DNA of 64,000 nt from Tigriopus japonicus (taxonomy: Eukaryota > Arthropoda > Copepoda > Harpacticoida > Harpacticidae). Within the stretch, counting starts at the first letter, position 1. Each line of letters begins with the position of its first letter. Position numbers and translations under genes: made by a program. The stretch is taken from contig CM021317.1 of assembly GCA_010645155.1 (NCBI GenBank), forward strand, positions 11,225,683 through 11,289,682, read 5' to 3'. Positions 1 to 12,500 of this stretch are shown here, piece after piece. The notes beneath the pieces were generated by a model. The model was given only the letters and a program-made list of their open reading frames with translations. It had not been told where the DNA came from and did not search any database.

Positions 1-48
1 TAAATACCACCGCCTCTTGGTCTTCAAGGACGTTAAAGTGATTGTCAG

Positions 49-571
49 TGTCTGGAACCATGCTTGAACGACGACGACGACGACCTTCGTGTTGAAACCA
101 TGTCTTTATCGCCCACGGCCTTTGAGCGCCGTGGCAGTCTCCTTCGCCGAAAAAAGGCTTCCGGACTCCCCTCTTCTCGCCATAGTCTCAAAACCGAGAG
201 GGAATCCAGTCTCATGGACAAAGTGGAACCGAATTCGAGCTTAGACAAGATATCAAATGTGAGGACGTTTAATGGGGAGCGACCCGCGGTAAGAGCCACC
301 ACGAGTTGAACACCGGCGATATCCATATTCATTTCATTTCCCCTTTCAGACCGCATTTCGTCCGTTGCTTTCGGATACGAGTTCTCGTGCGGCCTCTTCG
401 GCTAATCTACGTGCCAATGGGTCCCATTACCTCGCAACGCCCATGACTTCCTATGGTCCCACTTCCATGCCCATTTTACCGGGCTCCTACCTCCCCTACC
501 TTCCGCCTTCGGTCGATGAAGAACATATCTACGAAAGTCTTCATAACGCTCGTTGGGAGTCCATGAAAAAG
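49..571 (+). CDS. ARHGAP21/23: RhoGAP gene, N-terminal exons 1-2
   Basis: Exon 1 ends at 288 (GCG|gtaaga, phase 0) and exon 2 runs 350-571 (tttcag acceptor, AAG|gtaagc donor, phase 0). The ATG at 100 sits in a good context (aaaccATGtct) and gives 63 residues in exon 1. The open frame continues upstream to a stop at 34-36 with no other ATG, so either 100 is the start or exon 1 begins at an acceptor near 49 and the start is outside the window. The encoded stretch is low-complexity, Ser/Arg-rich then Pro/Tyr-rich (for example PILPGSYLPYLPPS), with no domain I recognise. It probably is the disordered N-terminus ahead of the PDZ domain. Phase 0 at 571 matches the exon at 3769. Confidence 0.75.
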
Positions 572-3500
572 GTAAGCCGTCTCTTTATCCTTAATTTTTG
601 TCGCAAGTTGTCTAGCGGGGAATGAATAAGCTGTTCTCTGTCTGCAATTGTTTGAAGGGATCTAGTTTCAAATCTTTTGGCCACCCACACACGTCATACA
701 TGCCAGATGAGTGGCCTGACTGAAGGCTGGATTGAAGTGAGCTGCTAATCCTTTAAATTTTAATGTTAATGCAATTACTATAGCTTCCTAGCCTTGAAGC
801 TAGAAGTACTCCAAGGATTTCTAGAATTTCTTGGGTCTTCTTCTTTTAATACCCAACACAAGATCAATTCGAGTTTCGAAATTCTAGATGTCCATGCGTA
901 TTGTGTTGCATTCTGTTGTAAATGGGATTTCCCGACGAAGTGCCGAGAAAGTGTTTCTACAAATCAAACGCGCGGTTGAATGTTGTCTCCAAAAGTGTTC
1001 ACACTGATTAGATATTGTTAGGATCTTCTCGTCGTTTTTTTCTTCGTTAAGTTTATATTTTGTTATATGTGTTATGATGAGTAGTATATTCGCCAATGGC
1101 TGTACCGATCTTTTTCTTGCACACAAAACTTTGTTGTTAATTGGGACGAAAACTACCAGTTTGACTTGACGGACTTTTCACTAAAACCCGGGAATCTCGT
1201 TGTCAAGCCAAGCTTTGCTTTACGATCATTTTCCATTGCCATGAGATCCTTAAGGCCTAGGCTTTGAAGAGCCGAAACGTGCCAGGATATCGGTTGGCCC
1301 TACTTCCATGAACACATACAAAAGCTGAGCGATAGAACGCGTGGCCGGAGTTTGAGATTTGAACTTTTATTTCGTTTGTCATGCCCGATCTTGTCTTTTA
1401 AATCTCAAGTTCTTCCCTTGACTCTACGTACACTCAAAAGGGAAGAAATGACACCCTGCATTGACAACTATGATTTCTTGGATCTCTGAGCATTGCTGCT
1501 GTACACTCGATTCTTTTATCAACGAAGCTCTCGTATCTTGACCAAATAATCCATGAGAGTGAGAACGAGACATTTGTTTGAACTTGGGCGAACTCGCTCG
1601 TTTTCTGTTCTGCTTCAGATTAGGGAGAGCAGAAAATGCATTCACTCTTTCCAAGCCTCGATTACCTACATAGTTAATGTTTGACAACTTTGAGGCTTTC
1701 TCCTCAAGCTTAAACAACTGCGCCTTCAAAATGATCCGGAGAGAAAAAGACGTCGTTCCCAGGCCACTGATCAATTGAACATGTCAAAATGGTCTGCTTC
1801 AAGGCATCAATTGAGTCATGTACTATAGTACTGTATGGAATTTCCCTTAATGTCAGAACTCTATGCGACCCATGGGACTGGGGCAATATTTCAAAGCTCA
1901 GTTATTGTTTCGAATATTGTTCATGGTATTATCTCTTGCGTGTAAATTCTTGTTACTACCAAGGAGCAAGGGAATTATTGTCTCGGAAAATCCCTCCCTC
2001 AAGCGCACGATTGGCTTGTTCCTTTTTCTCCGTGAATTTTAATACGATGGGGAAATTTGCTTTTGTAGCTTCGGGTAATAGCGATCCTTTTAAGCGCTCG
2101 GAAAAATGACTATTGCATGAATTTAACGGGTCTCCAAGGCGACATGCAATTACTTTTCTTGAAGAGTTCGGATTGACTTGTTACCGGGCCTTCGTTCTAT
2201 GCCTGAGTGATTATAATTCATTGAACGGAATGGAGCTGGAACAAGTTTCTCGTATTCTTGTTTGCCTTACATGTGCTAGCGGTCTAACTTGGTGCTCGCA
2301 TTGAGTCACACATATGTTTGTGGCTTTAAAAACGGGAGAGAAAGGGCAAGTCCATTTGAGGGCCACACTCTCTTCAAGGGAGGTGTTGGAATCTGTCTTG
2401 CATCAAGGTGTTTTGGCGAAACTGTTTTAAGGGAACTAATCACTCACAAGTTTACCGAGGTCCACATCCCGCCCCAATGTTCTCATGTGCGGGAAGTGAA
2501 GTGCAGCTCTGGCTCATCCGTCCAGTAATCTTCCGGCTCGAGCGAGCAGCCCCAAAATAATCCAGATCATCATGGGGAAATGGGCAACAACCGTGTTGAA
2601 GATCAGCTCGATCAGTTGTTTGAATTTGCCCCATTCTGATGTGGCTAACGGGGAAGGCCAGTGTGAGATCCATCTTTCCTTATGAATTGATCCTCCTCCT
2701 CCTCCTCAATCAAGCGCTTTTGAACGAGTCCCAGTTTGTTCAGTCATCGAGGTCTTTGATCCTGAACAAGATTAATGCTCAGTTGATAAAGCGAGCTGCT
2801 TTTTAAAGCGGATCCATCTCCAAGTACCTGGCTAGTCGTTGATTTTTGGACTCAAGGGTCATTGGTGGTGTCTATTCGCGAAATTCACTCAGTTTGGAGC
2901 TCAGGCGGATTCGTGGACAAATGACATTCTCATCTTGAGTTTCGTTTATGGGCTTCGAGGACAAGGAGATCGGTCTGCACGCACGGACGTCAAGAGGACA
3001 AGACTCAAGACCCTGTAGACCCTACTACATTTACCATCACCTTCACCACCACCCAGGTGTTGTTTTTGCTTTAGTTGTCGTCGTTGTTGTTGTTATTGAG
3101 GGCTGCTGTTCCTTCTTTTTGGGACGATTAACTTCGTTTTCCTCTCTTTTACTACGACAACTTCGTTCTCGGCATCCACTGCAACAGCTTGAACTCGCAC
3201 TGGGATTGCGAACTACCTCGCGTTGTCATTCGTGAACGATGCTTGTACCTGAGGCTGGAACGGGACCTGGAACTTTGTTAGGCGTCAATTCCGCTCCAAG
3301 AACGACAACGACATCGGAACATTCTGCGGTTTTGATTCCTTGGGAGATTTATAAACGTCGTGCCGTGAGTTCATTCAGTCTCTTTTTAGGCCTTCTTGTG
3401 AATAGGTGAATGAGTGCATTGACATGAAATCCCATTGAGTTCGACGTTTGTTCCAAGTTCAATTAAAAAGCAGTCGGAGCAAAGGAAAGAAATTGAGGTG

Positions 3501-6500
3501 CATGTGCAATTCTTGAGCGGGTGTCGTTATTGAAAATGAAAAAGGCCAAGCAGATAGTTTGAGCAAAATGTTAGTGCTGCGTGTTGTAGGCACACTGAAG
3601 AAAGTCTAGCTAGTGTGACTTGTTTTCACCATAAGATCTCAAGTTCTGACTGGCTCATTTCTATTTTACGATGGTTTGGCCATTGAAATATCGATCCAAA
3701 GTCTGTATCGGGTGTGGCTTTGAAAGTGTCAATCAGGCACGGATTAAGTGTTTTTATTCATGTTTCAGGAGGAAGCGCGCCTTCAACGTGAGAGCACCCG
3801 ATGGAATTCGCCCTCTCCCCCAGGATCGTTGGCATCAAGTCGAGAGGGCTCTGTGGGACCTGGAGGTGCTTCCAATGTGTGGGGTCATCCTGAGCCGTCT
3901 GCCGAAATCATGGTTGGGACCAGTAAACCACCAAGAAGCCTTTATTTGCACAAGACTAATCAGGATAACTTTGGATTTACTTTGCGGCATTGCATTGTTT
4001 ATGCTCCAGAGGTTAGTTTCATGTTTGTTGGTCAAAGAGTACTTCAATGAGTTGAACGTTGTGATATATTATAGACCACACCACAAACCCTCTTTTGGGT
4101 CAAGACCCAGGAAATTTGATTCCTGTTGTCAGAGGCCCACCAAGCCGAAGTTGATAGGGTCAGGGGCCCACAAATTAGCGATCAAAGAGCTTTGGGCCCA
4201 CGAGTACAATACTTTGGATGGCTCATTGGCCCACTATAAGACCATCCGTAGGTCCACAGATTGTCGGCCCCTGTTATAGACATCATCGGCTTTGTGATAT
4301 TTGAGGGAAGATTTTGAGGCGAAGCAACTTGCATGAGCAAAACCGTAACGATAGCCCATGGACTTTCCTATCAGCGACAACCTTGCATTTATTTATGCCG
4401 CACGATCATTTTGTGCTGACTGTTAATGTTCTTTGTACAGAGGAGAAGAGAGGGCGTGGAAGGCCTTAATATTGTCCCAACAAGGGCAAACTCTTTGTTC
4501 TTACGAGGGGATGTATTAAGTTGATTTCCTAAAGTACATGATGGGTGGCTATAAATGTCACAGGTGGTTCAAAAGAGCAACATCCCTTGAGAATGACAAA
4601 CTTAAGAGTTTTTTTGACGAAAACGTTCGCCGTTGATTTAATCGATTTTTGGTTTTGAATCCATAAGCTTTATCTATCTTGTTTTTTCTCAGTTATAATT
4701 CGAATACAAACGAGCGGACGAAAACAAGAGCCTGGAGCAAAGAATACCTGGAATCTGAACGATGCAATCGTATCGTAGTAAATTGGTCCGGTTCATTGCT
4801 TGAGCAGTTTTGGCCTTTTTTCACTCGGTGGACTGGGTGTGAAAGAGATCTTGTTTTCATTCCAAGAATTCTCAAAGTTTTCGCAAGTTTGGATTAAGCA
4901 ACAAAAAAGGTCAAGAAAGCCAATTGTGTTTCCTTTCGCTCTAAGATCAACGTGTTGAAAGCCGGCCACAAAAGAGTCATTGACCCTTTTGCTCCAACAG
5001 TAATCTCAGTGGGATTTCCGAATGTGTTGCAAAATTAATGTGTAAAGAAACTTGGGTGTCTTCATGGAAGAAGTCAGGTACATTATTCAAACTCTGCTTA
5101 GGTGTCACCGAGGAAGTGGAAAGCAAAGAAAACCCTTGGATAATTAATGATTCTTAAGCCGTCCCAATTGCAGCTGTCTGAGAACGTGTTGCCTCCTAGA
5201 CTGAAAATGATAGTTGCTACAGTTCACGAAATTTCCTTAGCTAGCATGTGTGTAGCATAGAAGCGATCAAGTTTTGCTGACTTTTCATTTCTCTGATACT
5301 TTTAGTTACCTGACAACCCAAATGTTCAACCTGAGACGAAGGAAACCATTTTTGTCAAGAGTGTCAAGCCTGAGGGACCCGCTTACCGAGCTGGAATGCG
5401 AGTTGGTAAGTGTCATTCCTCGTAGCCAAAAGCATGGCAAATGTTGGCTAGGGGCAAAGACTAGTGAAGTGTTCGAGGACGAACGAGGGTGAAAGTCCAA
5501 CTTCGTCGTGAAAACGAACACCCTCATAGAGGCCACAAAATGTCCTGATTCGCCTTAAACGCATCAATCAATAGACGAGTTAGTTACCTTCGCGTCAATT
5601 TCAGGTGACAGAATCATGAGTGTCAATGGGGAGCAAGTCGCTGGCAAAACCTACAGTCACGTGGTCCAAAGCATCAAGAATGTCCCAGACGTCCTGTTCT
5701 TGACGGTTCTACCTCAAGAGGAGGATGTTATTCAGAAGGTGAGTTCAATTTATTTTCCACGGGGACTTTTTGTTGGACCCTCCACTCCATCATCATTATC
5801 ATTTTCGTCATCATCATGTCTGTTTAATGTGATCTGGGTTCGTGTGCACCGGTTTACGTCAAGGCTTGATTGGGATGTTAGTTAGGTTAGTATACGCTTA
5901 TCTCCTGAACGAACACTCATGGACAGAACAGAAGTTGGATCACAGAAGGTGGATCATCGAGGCGAGAACTCATCATGCGTTAGAACGAGGAAGCATGGCC
6001 TCGAGAACGAACAAGGGAGAAGGAAAGGAAGAGAAACATTGTCCTCGAAAGGCGCAGCAGCACTTTGCTTATTCTTGCTTGTTTGGCGGGTTGGAGGTAC
6101 GAGCTAGGCTCTCATTTGACCTTTTGTAGTTGTTGATGTTGCTGTTCGTTGTCGACGTCGTGCTATTGACGGATTGCTTAGGCCAGCAGTTCTGACATGT
6201 TCTGTCCGAAGCGAGTGGGATAAACTCAGTCAAGGATGAACGGAAAAGAAACTTACAGAAATCAAGATGATTCAGCTCGATACTTTGCTGGGGATGGCAA
6301 AGTTTGACCCTCTTGGCTCTCGTTTGACATCTGATCGAAACCAAATACATGAACATTAGTACGCTAGTTTTTGCTAGAGAAGCTTTAGCTTTTGCTATGA
6401 TGTCTTAATACTTCCTTAGAAATACTTTAGTGCAACCTTCAGATGTGTGGGTAATAAATATTCCACCGTTTGTCTGCGAATGCAGGTCTATTCTCTATTT

Positions 6501-9500
6501 TTTTATTTATTATTCTCATTTATTCAAAGAGCGAAAAGTAAAGGCTGTGATTGCGGCCGTGCCTTCATTTTTACATTTCTAGACCAAAGGCAGGCATTGC
6601 AAAATATGCTTAAAGAATGCAGTTATCATTGTTCATTAAGGGATTATTATTTATTTTACAGTACTTCTACGATATTGCTCAAAATCCTGAAACCAATCAA
6701 CCTATCAAAGGCTCACCAGCTTTGTCGCACAAATCGTTTCTCTCTTCACGTGGGCCAATGTCTGATTTCATGCCAACTGATTCTTCCGAGCATTTGTATG
6801 CAGAGCCGGCTCAAATTAGGGAATATCGCAATCCCTCACCCATGTCCCATTATCATGATCCGGATAGATTGGCACTTAATCGTATCAAACGAGAATTCGA
6901 GATGAAAGAGAAGTTCATGAACCGACCCCCTGAAGATTTCAACACCACGTTAGTGACATCGGAAGAACTTCGGGAATCCCCAAGACCGAAAAAAAGCAGC
7001 CGAAGTCGGAAACAGAAATCAGACTCTCCATCTCGTGTGCCGCGACCTTCAGAGACTTTTGTGGATGGAATGATGTGCTCAAAAGGGGGTAAGACATTCA
7101 ATACAATAATACTTTTAACACATTTTGAAGTCACTTGGGATTGTTTATCACGGGGGAGGGAGGACAAAATGAGGAGGGGGATTGGATATCTGACCAATAG
7201 CTTCAAACTACGTAGATGATCACAGGTGACCATGCTTTTTACGTTTACGAACAGATTAGTGCGTATTGGAAAAAAAGCTTTAAAAATGTGCGGGATATCT
7301 CTCTTCCCACGTGTTTGAAATCCAAACAAATGGAAAAATCACTTCGCAGTAGTAGGTTTGATTACATTTGCCTGATTACTTTCGTCAGAATCTCCTCAAG
7401 AAGACACTCAAATTGATCTCAAGGGCGACGATGAGATCGACGAGAAACATGATTATGACGATCATCACGTTCCGTCAGTCATCAACAGGGAGTATGAAAT
7501 CGAGTCTGCCTCCCAAACTCCCGAGTCTCTCAGAAAAAGGCGCCATCAATTTGGGCCTCGCGAAGATCAGGATCAAGAAGACTATTCCCAGGGATCCATG
7601 CATAAACATTCGTCATCGAGCTCGTGCAGTATACCTGAAGATCGTGGCAAGTCCATTGACTTGGGTCGAGCCTCTGGGAACGAAGATTCAGATGCGTCTC
7701 GCAAAAGTAGTCTGTCTAGTGGGAGGAAAAAGTCCCTGTTCCCTGGGACCACCCATCGTGATAGCAAACAATTTGCCGTCACTTTCTTCGTGAATGAACA
7801 TGACAAGACGAAGCTTGTGGATATCCTTCACAAGGCCAAAAACGTGATCTCGAAAAAGGTGGAGAAGGTCATGGGACGGAAAGTGGCCGCCAAAACCACT
7901 TCCAGCGTTAGCAACGCCCAAGCTCTGACATCAATCCTCGAGACCTGGGTCAAGCAAGAAGAGGAGGAGGGTCGTCAAGATCAATCCGAAATGGCCGAAC
8001 TCGTTCAAAAGCAGAAGCAACAAGTCCACGAAATGCACGCTAAAGGCTTGAACCCTCCAGTCAAATTCGATCCAAGTATACCCACGGTTGTCAGTCCAGT
8101 TCCAGAGGAGGACGAAGAGAACGACGCTGAAGACGAGTGTAGTGATGATGAGGCCGAATCCACTCTAGTGTCGAGTGACATGACTATACAGGAAGTGAAA
8201 GAAGACCAAGACAATTTCTTAAAGCCTCCTCAACGATTTCAGCTCTCTCGTTCAACCACACCGGTATTAGTTCCATCGCGATCTTTGTCACCGGCAGATG
8301 GCGTGTCGCGCTTGTTCAGCCGATGCGACGCAGATATTTACCCACCCTGTCTCAGAAGGCCGTCCTCACACTATGATGAAAGTGCCCAGGCTGCCAGTTC
8401 CAGACCCAGTAGTCCAAGACCAGTGCCTTTTCAATCGTTGAACCCGCCCAGTCGACTGGACATTGTGAGCCCTCCTCCGGTTTCGCCAACGCCTCAATCC
8501 GAGGTTGGAACTGCCTCAAGTGACGGAGCTGGCTGCGTTGGTGGTGATTTCCGATCTACAATGCTCCCGTTCATTTCTCGACCTGAATCCATGACTGTGC
8601 CCATTGGAGGAGTTTGGAGACCCAACGACTCGGATTACGAAGAAACCCAACTCTTCTCGGATGAGGAATGCAAACGAAGCCAACAAGGCAGGACGCTCGT
8701 TTGAGTTCTCATGTTTTTGGCGTTCACAGATTTTTTGCCCATGCTAACTCAGAATCGTTTGCTCTTTGCTAACACCAATTCATGGCATATTTAAATGCTG
8801 CAAATGTCTTGAGACCGTGCGATGCCTTACTAACCGACGTGCTCAAACTCCTTTCCTTCGGAAGATAAACAATTGTTATCGGCGGACGTAAAAGCTAGTT
8901 GTCTTGGATGAATTTCAGAGCGTCCCAAATCGAGTCGTGAAGCTCATAAGATGCCAAACTCTATGTTGAAATTTGTCATAAAAGACAAATTATATTATGT
9001 ACAAAAGAGTAGGAATCATGTTCACCGTGCAATTTTCGTAGCATTCCAGATTTCGACCGACAATTGGAGGCGACACTAGAATCCGGAAAATAAGACTCGT
9101 GCCAATTCTTTCTAATGTCACTTATGTCGGCAACTTATCAATTTTCAAAAACCCTTTGCAGTAGGGAATACAGTTTAGAGCCGACAACATTGGATCAAAT
9201 GTTGTAATTTTTTTTTGCAATGAATGTCCTATTTAGACTCGGTGTTCATATAGTAACATTGATTTTTAGGATGTTAGGGGGAAAAAAGTGCCCAGGCTTT
9301 CCATTACTGACAAGTTCTGCACACGAGAATCTTATGAATCGTGCTAAATAAATAGTTCAGCCTAAAAATGTAACAAGATGACAGGTACTAAACTCTAAGT
9401 CTAAACTCTATTGTTGCTTGGGGTCTAAGGTTTAACTTAAAGCTTGTGCTTGCTTGGCAATGAAAACCTCTTAGACTGGCTTCAAAATCACGTCTGCCTC

Positions 9501-12500
9501 ACTCATTCTAACATATTTATCTGACTTTGTTCAATAATCTAACTCTACTTTGATGTGTGTGAACTTGTTCCATGTTGTTTTGTTGTTATTGAACACTGTT
9601 TTAGTCATGATAAAGGTCGGAGATTGGTCGTTAAACTAATGCTCCAAGCGAAAAAACTTTTCCTGGCGATCACGTTTTTATTGTGGAGCTGTAATGAAAC
9701 AATGTTGACTCAAGCAACTTTCTAGCACAAAGACACATGTTTTCTTCAGCTCGTACTTGAATGGCTTCTTTTTTATCCTGAAAGGAGAAAACTTGAGCCC
9801 ATTGTGCCCAAATGCTCAAGAACCGACTGCTAAGTCGTCGAAGAGGATGACTAAAAAAGAAGCTTATCAAAGAGCTCTCTTCTTTTGTGTTGTTGATTTG
9901 GCGTCATCCAATTTCCAATTTGATCAACAACAACAAAAGTTACCAAAAACAGTCCCTCAAGTAATCTTGACAATAATACTCCGAGGAAGAGGATCTTCGA
10001 TCCATGATCAGACATTTCATTCAGACATGCTTTTCTATATTTACAGATGGTGGCTCGTCTTTGTCGTCGCCAAAATCCCACTCTCAATCAAGTCAAAACG
10101 AGATTGAGAACTATGCTCCTTCCAACGCTCTCATTATGGACCGGATACGGGAAGAAGGGGCCGATTCGGAAACCGTGACGACAGGTAGGCGGAAAAAAAG
10201 CCAGAGTAGCACTCTAATGCACTCACGACTGCATTGGTAAAAGACACTGATCAATTGTGAACTACGTGTTCTGCTTCGAGACATACACAAACATGATTTC
10301 TTGACTGTGCCATGTTGTTTGGCTTGAGATCTTTGCTGTTTTGCATGATCATTACTTGGGGCCCCGTCAAAAAATCTGCCAGTTTCAAGTTAATGATTGG
10401 ACTGCACTCCCTTCTGGAGAAAATGTCTTATCGATTGCATGCGTGTCGAGTTTAGGGGGAGCGGCGGTGAATTAGGATAATTATCCGCAGTTTCAAGCTC
10501 AGAAAAAGGATGCGAAGAGGACTTTATAGCGGTCTTTTCGCCATGCTTTCCCAAGGCTCATGCACCTATACTTTTACACTTTTACAGTCTATAATTGAAT
10601 TCTAAAAATCAACTGAAGATTTCAAGGAGCCACAATGCCCGCAAGGTATAATTTACCGTTTATTAGGCTAGAAGTAAGTGGTAGATCGAATCTCGCCATC
10701 GGAAAGAAGCAATTTTCTCTCCCAAGATTAAACCAAGCAATTGAAACTAAGAATGGTTGTCATTATGTTGAAATTGGCAGCTCATGGTTTGCAGCATTCT
10801 TGTGGAAGTCAAATCTTATTCAGCTGGGCTTGTCAAGTGGAAACGGATGGAACAATTAAGCACATGCAAATGAGCCAATTGAATGATTACCTGCCTGCTT
10901 ACCCACCCCAAGCTTGCACACATATTGTCTGAAGTCATGACTCCTGAACAAAACCCGGGGTCAAGGCCAACAGAGGAGGAGAGAACCCTGTCAAAAATTA
11001 AGCATGAACAAGGAGATGTCAATTGCACAAAATCAAAGTTATGGGAAATGTACTTAGTGAGAAACTGGTGACAAGTGTAATGAATGAGGGAAAAGTTACC
11101 ATTGTTTCGACCTTCCGGCTAAAGATTTAAGATCACAGGAGGCCCACTCAGTAGGCAATGATAGGTCATAAGATTGATTCAAATCTTTTGCATGAGTTCA
11201 GAACTGGATTTTTTCTCTCCTTTTCTTCAGTATTCCTTTGTTTGCTCATTTTTGATGGGAATCAATTAAATATTGGGATGGACCGTACCCTCGTCGACTT
11301 TGGGTGTTTGGTAATGTCGATTTCAAATGACTCAATTAGGCTTGCGACGGCTTAATTAGTGAACATAAATCAAGGTCTCCAGCTCCCTCATTTTTTCCAA
11401 ACTTGTAGTGAATGTTGACCTTTGCCTACTAACTACGCTATTTTGGTCAATTGGATCAGGGATAACCTTTATAATAGTATAAATACCCCTTTCAGGGGTT
11501 CCTGATTGGATCAACAACTCTAGTTGGTTTTTTGAAGGCATATGTATCATTAGGAAGGCGATACATGTAATGGACAAAGATAGATAATGATCTATTTCTC
11601 ATGGAGACGATCGTTTTTTGCATGAGAACAAAGTTTAACGGAGTTGAAAAAGTCAAGGAAGATTACTGTTAAAGATTCGCGATGATAGGGATATGCTCCT
11701 TCATAATCCTAATAATTTGTATATCAGACCTGTCTGCCTAAGCATTGTGATGGCTTTTGAGCTAGTGAAAGAACATCTTTATAAGGAAGAGGTTCGAAGC
11801 ACCAAGTAAGCAACCCGTTATTTGGCTATCAATTTACCGGCGTTTATTTGGGCCTTGTAAGCGTTTGATATTAAATCCCGTTCTGTCTGCAATTTGCTCT
11901 TCCACGCCAGTATGAAATGAAGTACTTCTTCCGGCTCCTTCTGAAACAAACTCTTCGAACAACGCGCTCATTCACTTTCAGAGTGGTCTTTATTCATGGC
12001 AATCGTACACACAAACACACACACAGACAGACTGACTCGGCCATGGCTAATTGATCTTGGTAAATGTACGCGTTCATGGTAAAAAATCCAATTGGTGAGA
12101 GCTTTGTTGTATGAGCCTCACGCTCAGTTCAATCCAACAAACCTGTTTGTATGAATGTCACTTTGGACAAATTTGGTCATGGTCTGGTGATCAGGATTCA
12201 CCGAAAAGTCTTGCTTGCTGTGGAGCCGAGGTCTCAATTGACCTCAAATGCATCGTTTTGAAAGCACTACATCTTCCCACTTCTTTTGACCATTTCATCC
12301 GCGATTTGAATTGCTTTTGACTTTGAAAATGTGCAAAGTTTGTGCTGTGCTTTGGTCCGTTCTTTTCTCCTTTTCAATCAAGGCTAGAGCTCGAAATTTC
12401 AAAATGGCAAAGTGTGTTCTTTATTTTTCAAGGAGATTCGTGTTCCCAGGTTTAATCACGCAAACATTTTTATGATCCCTCCAACCATACCCTTCCTTCT

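Noticed and set aside
1424..1774. 116-codon minus-strand open frame in the first RhoGAP intron
   Set aside because: No motif, no splice sites in register and no similarity to neighbours; consistent with chance in a long intron.
11486..11498. CCCCTTTCAGGGG palindrome, also at 51534-51546
   Set aside because: The shared word is short and the flanks do not align convincingly, so it is not evidence of a repeat family.
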